Positions 24,251-32,262 of a DNA stretch of 32,262 nt are shown here, in pieces. Below the pieces are notes generated by a model that was not told where the DNA came from, searched no databases, and saw only the letters and a list, made by a program, of their open reading frames with translations. How positions within the stretch are numbered: the first letter of the stretch is position 1; each line of letters opens with the position of its first letter. The DNA is from CAZOKZ01 sp964580585 (GTDB taxonomy: Bacteria; Sumerlaeota; Sumerlaeia; SLMS01; JAHLLQ01): positions 1 through 32,262 of the forward strand of contig CAZOKZ010000053.1 of the NCBI GenBank assembly GCA_964580585.1, given 5' to 3'. A program made the translations under genes and the position numbers.

Positions 24251-24293
24251 ATAAATAAAAACCCGCCGGAGCAGATTATCTGCCCCGGCGGGT
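24251..24293 (-). terminator. Rho-independent terminator of the rpoBC operon
   Basis: Arms ACCCGCCGG (24261-24269) and CCGGCGGGT (24285-24293), extended by inner GCAG/CTGC pairs around an ATTAT loop, give a GC-rich stem. On the minus strand it is followed by TTTTTATTTAT (24260 downward). It lies 28 bases after the rpoC stop and is the clearest intrinsic terminator in the window. Confidence 0.95.
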
Positions 24294-24320
24294 GGGTTTC
24301 GGTCAAGTGACGTTGACTGA

Positions 24321-27300
24321 TCAGACGTCGGCGCCAACCGGTTCGGCCGGAGCGCTCGGGACCACTTCCACGTTGCGGTAGCGGGGGAGACCCGTGCCCG
24401 CCGGGATCAGCAGACCCATGATGACGTTCTCCTTCAAGCCGCGCAGGTAATCTTTGCGGCCACGGATCGCGGCATCGGTCAGAACGCGTGTGGTTTCCTG
24501 GAATGAAGCCGCCGAAATGAACGATTCGGTTTCCAGCGAAGCCTTCGTCAGGCCCAGCATCTTCGGCTTGCCGACCGACGGCTCGCCACCGTTCTTCGTC
24601 ACACGGTCGTTTTCTTCCATGAACATCCACTTGTCCACCTGCTGGCCATAGAGGAAACGCGTATTGCCCGGCTCCTCGATCATGACCTTCTTCAGCATCT
24701 GGCGGATGATACATTCGATGTGCTTGTCGTTGATACCCACGCCTTGCAGACGATAGACCTCCTGGACTTCCTGCAACAGGAACTCCATCACGGCCTTTTC
24801 GCCCTTCACGCGCAGAATATCGTGCGGCGAAAGCGCCCCGTCGGTAAGCACGTCGCCCACCTGTACGTGTTCGCCGTCGCGCACCAGGAAGTTACGGTTC
24901 AGCGGAATCGAGTACGTGTGTTCTTCGCCCGTATCCGTCACAATCGCGCAACGACGCATACCCTTGGAGACGCTGCGGACCTCGAAACGTCCGTCCACGT
25001 CGGCGATGAACGCCACTTCCTTCGGTTTACGCGCTTCGAACAGCTCATCGACTCGGGGCAGACCGCCCGTAATGTCGCGGCTCTTCGTGCGGGCGCGCGG
25101 GATACGGCCCAGAACCTGGCCTGCCGTCACCGGCGTGCCGTCGAGCGCTTCACGGCTCAGAATGGTGCCTGCCGACATGGAATAATGCGCCAGCACCTTC
25201 CACTCGTCGCCTTCTTTTTCTTCGGCGCAAACCAACAAGCGCGGGTGACGATCCTCGCGGTGTTCCGTGATGATCATCATGCGGTTTTCGGTTTCCGGAT
25301 CGAAGTCCTGACGCATCGTCACGCCTTCGACGATATCGTCGTAAACCAGCACACCGTCCATTTCCGCGATAATCGGCGAAGATGTCGGGTCCCACTGGAC
25401 GATTCTCTCGTCTTTGATCACGCGAGCGTTGTCCTGCTTCAACAAACGCGCACCGTAAGGAATGTTCGGCAGCGTTTGGATTTCATCGCCCTTCGCGTTG
25501 AACACCTTGATGTTACCGGTGCGGTTGGTCACAATGCGTTCGCCTGTGGGCGTATCGATAAAGGTCACATCGCGATATTCGATATGCCCATCGGCATCGG
25601 CCTGGTACCAGCCTTCGAGCACGCCCATCGACACACCGCCGGTGTGGAACGTACGGAGCGTCAACTGCGTGCCGGGCTCGCCGATCGACTGAGCGGCGAT
25701 AACACCGACCGCTTCGCCGAACTTGACCATCTCGCCCGTCGAAAGGTCGCGGCCATAGCACTTGCGGCAGATGCCGCGGCGCGTTTCGCACGTCAGCACC
25801 GAACGAATCATCAACTCCTGGATGCCGGCGTCTTCGATCTTGCGCGCGATAGACTCGGTAATCAATTCGCCAGCGGCGATAATCAATTCGTCCGTATTCG
25901 GGTGCGTTACATCGAACACCGGGCAGCGGCCCGTGATACGTTCGCGCAACGGTTCGAGAATCTTCTCGCCCTTGGCGTCGATATCGATAATCGGCGTGGC
26001 TTGGATACCGTTCTGCGTGCCGCAATTGTCTTCGGTCACGATCAGGTCCTGCGCCACGTCCACCAGACGACGGGTCAGGTAACCCGCATCCGAGGTCTTC
26101 AGCGCCGTATCGGCCAGACCTTTACGTGCACCGTGGGTTGAAATGAAGTATTCCAACACCGTCAGGCCCTCGCGGAAGCTCGCCAGAATCGGAGATTCGA
26201 TAATTTCACCGATCGAGCCCGTCAGTTTCTTCGACGGACGCTGCATCAAGCCGCGCATACCCGCCAACTGGCGAATCTGATCTTTGTTACCACGAGCACC
26301 CGAGTGCGCCATGATGTAGATCGGGTTGAAACCATCCTGATCTTCTGCCAACGACGTCATCAGATCGCGTGTCACGTCGTCGGTGGCCTGCGTCCAGATC
26401 GAAATCACGTTGTGATAACGTTCTTCGTCCGTCAAGTTACCCGCCGCGTAGTCGCTATTGATTCGGGCCAGACGATTGTGTGCTTCGTCGAGCAATCCGA
26501 CCTTGGATGGCGGAATGATCATGTCTTTGATGCCGATCGAGATACCACCGCGCTTCGCGTACCGGAAGCCCAGGTTCTTGATCGCGTCCAGAATCAGGCC
26601 GCAACGTTTCGGACCGACGGCCTTATGGGCCACGGCCACCACTTGCCCCAGAGTTTTCTTCGTCATGACCTCGTTGGCGTTCGTCAGGAAATCGATTTCC
26701 GCCGGGAGGAATTCCGCGAACAACAAACGACCGACTGACGTAAACGCCGTGCGAGTCACGCCTGTGTTGTTGTAGTTCTCAAAGCGAACCTGGATTTCCG
26801 CATGCAGCGATAAACGCCCATGTTCGTGGGCCTGAATTGCTTCTTGAGGCGAACCATACATGCCGGTACGGCCAACCAGTTTGTTGGTGTTCTCGAATTC
26901 GGGATCGTTCTTTTTCGCTTCGCTCAACTGCAGACGATTGCGCGAAATCACCTTCTTCGATTTCGGATCGATCCGGCTTTCGCGATATTCGCCCACTTGA
27001 TTGTCGTGGCGCAATTTTGTCAGATAGAAACAGCCCAAAACGATGTCCTGGCTGGGCGTGGCGATCGGGCGACCGCTCGACGGAGCCAGAATGTTGTTTT
27101 CGGCCAGCATCAACATCCGCGATTCCAAACGCGCTTCGATCGACAACGGCACGTGAACGGCCATTTGGTCGCCGTCGAAGTCCGCGTTGAACGCCGCGCA
27201 GGCCAGCGGGTGCAGACGAATGGCTTTGCCTTCCACCAGACGCGGCATGAAGGCCTGAACGCCGAGGCGGTGAAGCGTAGGGGCGCGGTTCAGAAGCACC

Positions 27301-28682
27301 GGGTGATCCTTGATGATATCGTCGAGGATATCGTAAACCACCGGATCTTCACGCTCCATCAGCTTCTTGGCCGACTTGATCGTCGTGCAGTAGCCACGCT
27401 TTTCCAATTCACGAATAATGAACGGATCGAACAACTCGAGCGCCATACGCTTGGGAAGACCGCATTCGTTGAAACCCAGTTCCGGACCCACGACGATAAC
27501 CGAACGGCCCGAATAATCGACACGTTTACCGAGCAAGTTCTGGCGGAAACGGCCTTGCTTGCCCTTCAGCATATCGCTCAACGACTTCAGCGGACGGTTG
27601 TTGTGTCCCTTGGTCGGACGACCACGACGGCTGTTGTCGAACAGCGCATCGACGGCTTCCTGGAGCATGCGTTTTTCGTTGCGCAGGATCACTTCCGGCG
27701 CGCGCAGTTCAATCAGGCGTTTCAGACGGTTGTTACGGTTGATAACGCGACGATAGAGATCGTTCAAATCCGACGTGGCGAAACGACCGCCGTCCAAGTG
27801 AACCAACGGACGCAAATCCGGCGGAATCACCGGCAGCGTGTCCATGATCATCCACTCGGGGCGGTTCGGCGACCCACGGAACGCCTCGACAACCTTCAGA
27901 CGCTTGATGATTTTGCTGCGCTTCTGGGCCGACGTGGCTTCGCGCATTTCAATAGCAAGCTGGTTGGCAAGGTCTTCGATGTCGATTTGCTTCAGGAATT
28001 CCTTCACCGCTTCTGCGCCGATCATGATGCGCACTTTGTCGCCGTATTGCTGGCGATACTTGCGCGCCTGATCTTCTGTCAGGATTTCCTTGGCTTTCAG
28101 ACCTGTTTCCTCATCCGCTTCCACAACGATGTATTCCTGGAAGTAGATCACCTTGCCCAAATCGCGAACGCTGATATCGAGCAAATTGCTGATCTTCGAG
28201 GACGTACCCTTGTAAAACCAAATATGGCAAACCGGCGCGGCCAGGGAAATATACCCCATCCGGACGCGGCGCACCTTCGATTCCGTCACTTCGACGCCGC
28301 AACGGTCGCAAATAATGCCTTTATACTTGATACGCTTGTATTTACCGCAGGCGCATTCCCAGTCCTTGGTCGGGCCGAAAATTCGCTCGCAAAACAAGCC
28401 GTCTTTTTCCGGTTTGAACGTACGATAGTTAATCGTCTCGGGCTTCTTTACTTCACCAAACGAACGCTGCTCCAATTCATCCATCGAGCGTTCAGTTTGA
28501 CGGCGGTGGCGACGAGCCCATTCCAAAATCTGCTCCGGCGAGGCGATCGATATACGCGCCACAGCCGAAACGTCATTCAGATTGATGTCGTCCATCGCCC
28601 CTTCAACGCCGACCGGGATCGATCGGAAGTTCGGACGAACCGTTGTTGGGTTTTCACCCTCGAGAGTCTCACTGCTCTGCAT
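24321..28682 (-). CDS. rpoC: DNA-directed RNA polymerase subunit beta'
   Basis: Catalytic core subunit of RNA polymerase, 1453 residues. Recognised by the N-terminal zinc site (CACGKYKRIKYKGIICDRC), the rudder/lid region, the catalytic magnesium motif NADFDGDQMA (about residue 498), the bridge helix and trigger-loop region (GEPGTQLTLRTFHTGG), and the second zinc site CETRRGICRKC. The C-terminus SFQETTRVLTDAAIRGRKD is strongly conserved. Length is slightly above E. coli RpoC (1407). The ATG at 28682 has AAAGGGATG upstream, while an internal ATG 29 codons later is less likely. It is co-transcribed with rpoB (81-base gap) and ends at an intrinsic terminator. Confidence 0.99.
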   Translation of the reverse strand: MQSSETLEGENPTTVRPNFRSIPVGVEGAMDDINLNDVSAVARISIASPEQILEWARRHRRQTERSMDELEQRSFGEVKKPETINYRTFKPEKDGLFCERIFGPTKDWECACGKYKRIKYKGIICDRCGVEVTESKVRRVRMGYISLAAPVCHIWFYKGTSSKISNLLDISVRDLGKVIYFQEYIVVEADEETGLKAKEILTEDQARKYRQQYGDKVRIMIGAEAVKEFLKQIDIEDLANQLAIEMREATSAQKRSKIIKRLKVVEAFRGSPNRPEWMIMDTLPVIPPDLRPLVHLDGGRFATSDLNDLYRRVINRNNRLKRLIELRAPEVILRNEKRMLQEAVDALFDNSRRGRPTKGHNNRPLKSLSDMLKGKQGRFRQNLLGKRVDYSGRSVIVVGPELGFNECGLPKRMALELFDPFIIRELEKRGYCTTIKSAKKLMEREDPVVYDILDDIIKDHPVLLNRAPTLHRLGVQAFMPRLVEGKAIRLHPLACAAFNADFDGDQMAVHVPLSIEARLESRMLMLAENNILAPSSGRPIATPSQDIVLGCFYLTKLRHDNQVGEYRESRIDPKSKKVISRNRLQLSEAKKNDPEFENTNKLVGRTGMYGSPQEAIQAHEHGRLSLHAEIQVRFENYNNTGVTRTAFTSVGRLLFAEFLPAEIDFLTNANEVMTKKTLGQVVAVAHKAVGPKRCGLILDAIKNLGFRYAKRGGISIGIKDMIIPPSKVGLLDEAHNRLARINSDYAAGNLTDEERYHNVISIWTQATDDVTRDLMTSLAEDQDGFNPIYIMAHSGARGNKDQIRQLAGMRGLMQRPSKKLTGSIGEIIESPILASFREGLTVLEYFISTHGARKGLADTALKTSDAGYLTRRLVDVAQDLIVTEDNCGTQNGIQATPIIDIDAKGEKILEPLRERITGRCPVFDVTHPNTDELIIAAGELITESIARKIEDAGIQELMIRSVLTCETRRGICRKCYGRDLSTGEMVKFGEAVGVIAAQSIGEPGTQLTLRTFHTGGVSMGVLEGWYQADADGHIEYRDVTFIDTPTGERIVTNRTGNIKVFNAKGDEIQTLPNIPYGARLLKQDNARVIKDERIVQWDPTSSPIIAEMDGVLVYDDIVEGVTMRQDFDPETENRMMIITEHREDRHPRLLVCAEEKEGDEWKVLAHYSMSAGTILSREALDGTPVTAGQVLGRIPRARTKSRDITGGLPRVDELFEARKPKEVAFIADVDGRFEVRSVSKGMRRCAIVTDTGEEHTYSIPLNRNFLVRDGEHVQVGDVLTDGALSPHDILRVKGEKAVMEFLLQEVQEVYRLQGVGINDKHIECIIRQMLKKVMIEEPGNTRFLYGQQVDKWMFMEENDRVTKNGGEPSVGKPKMLGLTKASLETESFISAASFQETTRVLTDAAIRGRKDYLRGLKENVIMGLLIPAGTGLPRYRNVEVVPSAPAEPVGADV

Positions 28683-28763
28683 ATTGTCACATCCCTTTCA
28701 ACTTGGCGTCGAAATGTTCATCGGGTTCCGGTAACAAACACCAGATATTCTCAGGCGAATGGA

Positions 28764-31700
28764 TTAGTTATCATCGTCCTCGTCGTCGTCCAAACCGCCG
28801 ACTGCCGCGCCACGCGGCAACTCGTCGTCATCCAGGCCGAATTCATCGCCATCCAGGAACGAATCGTCGTCCACACCTTCGAGAGCGTGGAATTCTTCGA
28901 CCTCGAAGCCTTGTTCGTCTTCGATCAGCAGTTCCATGTTCAGGCCCAGCGACTGCAATTCCTTTACCAACACGTTGAACGATTCGGGAATGCCCGGCGT
29001 TACCGAATGCTGGCCCTTGACGATCGCTTCGTAGATCTTCGTACGTCCATTCACGTCGTCCGACTTCACCGTCAACAGTTCCTGGAGCGTATAGGCGGCG
29101 CCGTAAGCTTCGAGCGCCCACACTTCCATTTCGCCGAAACGCTGACCGCCGAATTGCGCCTTGCCGCCAAGCGGCTGTTGCGTCACCAGCGAATACGGAC
29201 CGATCGAGCGCGCGTGCATCTTGTCGTCCACCAGGTGAGCCAGTTTGAGCATGTAAATGACGCCCACTGTTACCTTGCGGTCGAACTTCTCGCCCGTCAT
29301 GCCGTCGAATAGTTCCGTCTGACCCGTGTTGGGCAGACCAGCCTTCTCGAGCAGCGACCAGATTTCGTCTTCCTTCGCACCGTCGAAAACCGCCGTGGCC
29401 AGAAGGAAGCCCTTCTTGTTCGCCTGGATAGCGTTCAACAATTCCTCATCGCTCATCTTCTTGATGGCTTTGCGGATATCGTAGAACGGCGCTTTCTCGA
29501 TTCCCATTTCAAGGATATGCTCGGTCGGTTCAAAAACCTCGGCCAAACGCTTACGCGCCGCAGCCGCACCGGCTGTGTTCACCATTTCGCGAACTTCCGC
29601 CGCAATTTCACGCGACGCCCAGCCCAAGTGTGTTTCCAGGATTTGTCCCACGTTCATGCGCGAGGGAACGCCCAGCGGGTTCAACACCACATCCACCGGA
29701 GTACCATCTGCCAGGAACGGCATGTCCTCAACCGGCATGATCTTGGCCACGACACCCTTGTTACCGTGACGACCGGCCATCTTATCGCCGACGCTGACCT
29801 TACGCTTGCTGGCAACGTAAACCTTGACCAGCTTGATCACGCCAGGAGGCAACTCGTCGCCCGTCTTAATCCGGTCAACGGCGTTCTTGGCGCGATCTTC
29901 GATATCCAGTTCACGCGCGCGAACTTCCTGATACAACTTCTTGATTTCACTGCCCACCTTGCCATCGACCGGCAACATGCCCGTCTGGAGGCTATGGCGG
30001 ATATAGGCAATCGCCTCTGCCGACGGCGAATCGCCCGGCTTCATCTCGACCTTACCGGTCTCGAAGTTCACGATTTCCTTGTCCAGGTTCACGAGAATCT
30101 TGACCAACCGACCATCGAACTCGCTCCAAAGTGACTGAAGCTGCTCGACGCGATCATTCTCGACCTGTTGAATGCGGGTACGATCTTCTTTTTCCGTCTT
30201 CGTGCCACGTTCCTTGCGCGAGAACGTCTTGATATCGATCACGATACCGTTCGTGCCCGGCGGAACCTTCAGCGACGCGTCGCGCACATCACCGGCTTTT
30301 TCACCGAAGATGGCACGCAGCAGTTTTTCTTCCGAGCTCAGTTCGGTTTCGCCCTTCGGCGTTACTTTACCGACCAGAATATCGCCCGGGTTGACTTTCG
30401 CGCCGATGTAAACAAGGCCCGTTTCGTCTAATTTTGCCAACGCTTCTTCCGAAACGTTCGGAATATCGCGCGTGATTTCTTCTTTGCCCAGCTTCGTGTC
30501 GCGAGCATCGATCTCAAATTCCTCAATGTGGATCGATGTGAACACGTCATCCTGCACCAGGCGTTCCGAAAGCAGAATCGCGTCCTCGAAGTTGTACCCG
30601 CCTGCGCTCATGAAGGCCACGAGCACGTTGCGGCCAAGTGCCAACTCGCCATTGTCGGTCGCGGCGCCATCGGCGATCACGCTACCGGCTTCGATGCGCT
30701 GGCCCTCGAAGATAATCGGGCGCTGATTCATGCAAGTATTCTGGTTCGAGCGTTTGTACTTCTCAAGATGGTACGTGTCCATCTCGCCCGAATCCGTGCG
30801 GATGATAATTTCTTCCGCTGTTACGCGTTCGGCCACGCCCGAGCGACGGGCAATCGGGCAAACACCCGAGTCCTGCGCCACTTTGCGCTCGATACCTGTG
30901 CCGACAATCGGCGAATCCGTGAAAAGCAACGGAACGGCCTGACGCTGCATGTTTGAACCCATCAGCGCGCGGTTGGCGTCGTCGTGTTCCAGGAACGGGA
31001 TCAACGCCGCACTAACCGAAACCAACTGCTTCGGCGAAATATCCATGTACTGAACTTCACCCGGCTCCACGCGCGGGTAATCGCTCAGGCGACGGCAAAG
31101 CACCTGATCCAGAATGAACTTGTTGTGATCGTCGAGCGGCGCGTTTGCCTGAGCGATCGTGAATTCGTCCTCCACATCGCCCGTCAGGTAATCGATTTCC
31201 TTCGAGGAAACCTTGCAATCCGTCACCTTGCGGTAAGGCGTTTCGATGAAACCGAACGGATTGATGCGTGCGTAGGTACTCAACGAGCTGATCAGGCCGA
31301 TGTTCGGGCCTTCAGGGGTTTCAATCGGGCAGATACGGCCATAATGCGTGTGGTGAACGTCGCGAACTTCGAAGCCCGCGCGATCGCGCGACAAACCGCC
31401 AGGACCCAGAGCGGACAACCGGCGTTTGTGCGTCAGTTCTGCCAGCGGGTTCGTCTGATCCATGAACTGGCTCAGTTGGCTGCGGCCAAAGAAGTCGCGC
31501 ACCGCGGTCACCAACGGTTTCGCGTTGATCAGGTTCTGCGGCAGCATATTTTCCAGGTCCACGATCGACATACGCTCGCGGGCTGTCTTTTCGATTTCCG
31601 CCAGACCCAGACGAATCTGGTTTTGCAGCAATTCACCCACGCAGCGTACGCGGCGGTTGCCAAGGTGATCGATGTCATCGACCTCGACCTCTTCCGCCGC

Positions 31701-32262
31701 CAGCTTGGCGAGGTGCTTCATTACGTGAATCAAATCTTCGATCGTCAGCAGACGGTTCGTCAGGTCGCCCGTGCCCGTTCCGACGTTATAGAAGCGCTTG
31801 TTGATCTTGTAACGACCAACCGCACCCAAGTCATAGCGACGTTCGTCGAAGAACATTTCTTCCATCAGGCGACGACCCGCCAGCACGCTGACCGGGTTGC
31901 CCGGACGCATCTTGCGGAAGAATTCCACCACGGCTTCTTCTTCCGTGCGGATCTTATCTTTGTTCAACGTATTCAGGATCGGGCCCGGCGACTCAGGATT
32001 TGCCAGCACCAGAACATCCATGGCGCGGATGTTTGTGTGGGAAATCTTGCGCAGCAGCGAGCTGGTGATGATATCGAAGGTCTCGGCGAAAATCTCGCCC
32101 GTGTCCTTATCGACCACATCGGTCGCCAGTACACGGCCCACCAAACGGTCATAAGCTTCGCCAATGGAAAGCTGAACCTGATCGGTTCCCGCTTTACGCA
32201 ACGCTTCCTGGCTCTTCTTGGTGACCTTCTGGCCGCGCTCGACAAGAATTTTGCCCGAATCG
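28764..32262 (-). CDS. rpoB: DNA-directed RNA polymerase subunit beta (5' part beyond the window edge)
   Basis: Partial: the reading frame runs off the right edge, so the N-terminal part is missing; about 1165 residues are visible. Diagnostic stretches are FFGRSQLSQFMDQTNPLAEL, THKRRLSALGPGG, HYGRICPIETPEGPNIGL, the GDKMAGRHGNKGVVAKI active-site segment, and GGKAQFGGQRFGEMEVWALE near the C-terminus. The usual end at about LNMELLIEDE is followed by some 50 further residues. The last 37 hold 17 Asp/Glu, an acidic tail not found in E. coli RpoB. First gene of the rpoB-rpoC pair in the visible part; upstream ribosomal protein genes would be expected but are outside the window. Confidence 0.98.
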   Translation of the reverse strand, partial: DSGKILVERGQKVTKKSQEALRKAGTDQVQLSIGEAYDRLVGRVLATDVVDKDTGEIFAETFDIITSSLLRKISHTNIRAMDVLVLANPESPGPILNTLNKDKIRTEEEAVVEFFRKMRPGNPVSVLAGRRLMEEMFFDERRYDLGAVGRYKINKRFYNVGTGTGDLTNRLLTIEDLIHVMKHLAKLAAEEVEVDDIDHLGNRRVRCVGELLQNQIRLGLAEIEKTARERMSIVDLENMLPQNLINAKPLVTAVRDFFGRSQLSQFMDQTNPLAELTHKRRLSALGPGGLSRDRAGFEVRDVHHTHYGRICPIETPEGPNIGLISSLSTYARINPFGFIETPYRKVTDCKVSSKEIDYLTGDVEDEFTIAQANAPLDDHNKFILDQVLCRRLSDYPRVEPGEVQYMDISPKQLVSVSAALIPFLEHDDANRALMGSNMQRQAVPLLFTDSPIVGTGIERKVAQDSGVCPIARRSGVAERVTAEEIIIRTDSGEMDTYHLEKYKRSNQNTCMNQRPIIFEGQRIEAGSVIADGAATDNGELALGRNVLVAFMSAGGYNFEDAILLSERLVQDDVFTSIHIEEFEIDARDTKLGKEEITRDIPNVSEEALAKLDETGLVYIGAKVNPGDILVGKVTPKGETELSSEEKLLRAIFGEKAGDVRDASLKVPPGTNGIVIDIKTFSRKERGTKTEKEDRTRIQQVENDRVEQLQSLWSEFDGRLVKILVNLDKEIVNFETGKVEMKPGDSPSAEAIAYIRHSLQTGMLPVDGKVGSEIKKLYQEVRARELDIEDRAKNAVDRIKTGDELPPGVIKLVKVYVASKRKVSVGDKMAGRHGNKGVVAKIMPVEDMPFLADGTPVDVVLNPLGVPSRMNVGQILETHLGWASREIAAEVREMVNTAGAAAARKRLAEVFEPTEHILEMGIEKAPFYDIRKAIKKMSDEELLNAIQANKKGFLLATAVFDGAKEDEIWSLLEKAGLPNTGQTELFDGMTGEKFDRKVTVGVIYMLKLAHLVDDKMHARSIGPYSLVTQQPLGGKAQFGGQRFGEMEVWALEAYGAAYTLQELLTVKSDDVNGRTKIYEAIVKGQHSVTPGIPESFNVLVKELQSLGLNMELLIEDEQGFEVEEFHALEGVDDDSFLDGDEFGLDDDELPRGAAVGGLDDDEDDDN

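Noticed and set aside
26820..29312. 830-codon plus-strand open frame across the rpoC/rpoB junction, and a 473-codon one at 24720-26141
   Set aside because: Both are antisense to unmistakable RNA polymerase genes and show low-complexity, His/Arg-rich translations typical of antisense shadows.
31390..31500. Differences from E. coli in the rifampicin-binding region of RpoB (Ala at the Ser522 position, Thr at Asn518)
   Set aside because: The same residues occur widely in unrelated bacteria, so they are not good evidence of resistance or novelty.

Overview
The window (32,262 bases, roughly mid-50s to 60% GC by eye) looks like chromosomal DNA of an uncultured, Gram-negative-type bacterium. Lipoprotein signals, a secreted propeller protein, a Trp-terminated Fpr-type reductase and an NfnAB-type flavoenzyme pair (typical of anaerobes) support this. 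The gene mix, and GGATGAA/TTCATCC heptads between genes, remind me of PVC-like or neighbouring candidate phyla (e.g. Hydrogenedentota or Sumerlaeota). That placement is a guess. No rRNA, tRNA, CRISPR array or classical transposase was found.

Layout. 1-3.8 kb is a redox block: fpr (+), a small four-helix-bundle gene (+), and nfnB/nfnA (-). 4.2-6.2 kb holds a ROK regulator (+) convergent with a HAD phosphatase (-), their 3' ends forming one long palindrome. 6.4-10 kb is a tight + strand run: degenerate SDR, argB, ClC chloride protein. 10-14.9 kb is a complete branched-chain amino acid (or related substrate) ABC transporter operon on the - strand in transcription order livK-livH-livM-livG-livF, with a hairpin between livK and livH. 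15.2-15.6 kb is a universal stress protein (-). 15.8-22.1 kb is a + strand block: a 14-blade secreted propeller protein, a UbiD decarboxylase, a four-TM protein and a secreted subtilase. It contains AT-rich patches unlike the rest. 22.1-24.1 kb has apt (-), a lipoprotein (+) and a DUF503 protein (-). 24.3 kb to the right edge is rpoC and the 3' part of rpoB (-), ending at a canonical intrinsic terminator.

The most interesting signal is the family of GGATGAA heptads. They follow stop codons on the coding strand of fpr, nfnB, the ROK gene, the HAD gene, uspA and (after its terminator) rpoC. In convergent pairs they form palindromes. At the fpr/nfnB junction the palindrome appears split by the four-helix-bundle gene, as if that gene had inserted into a heptad hairpin. 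Other items to check are a ClC protein whose internal 'proton glutamate' position is Val, an SDR lacking the catalytic YxxxK that overlaps argB, paired palindromes in front of the ROK gene, and a strongly acidic C-terminal tail on RpoB.
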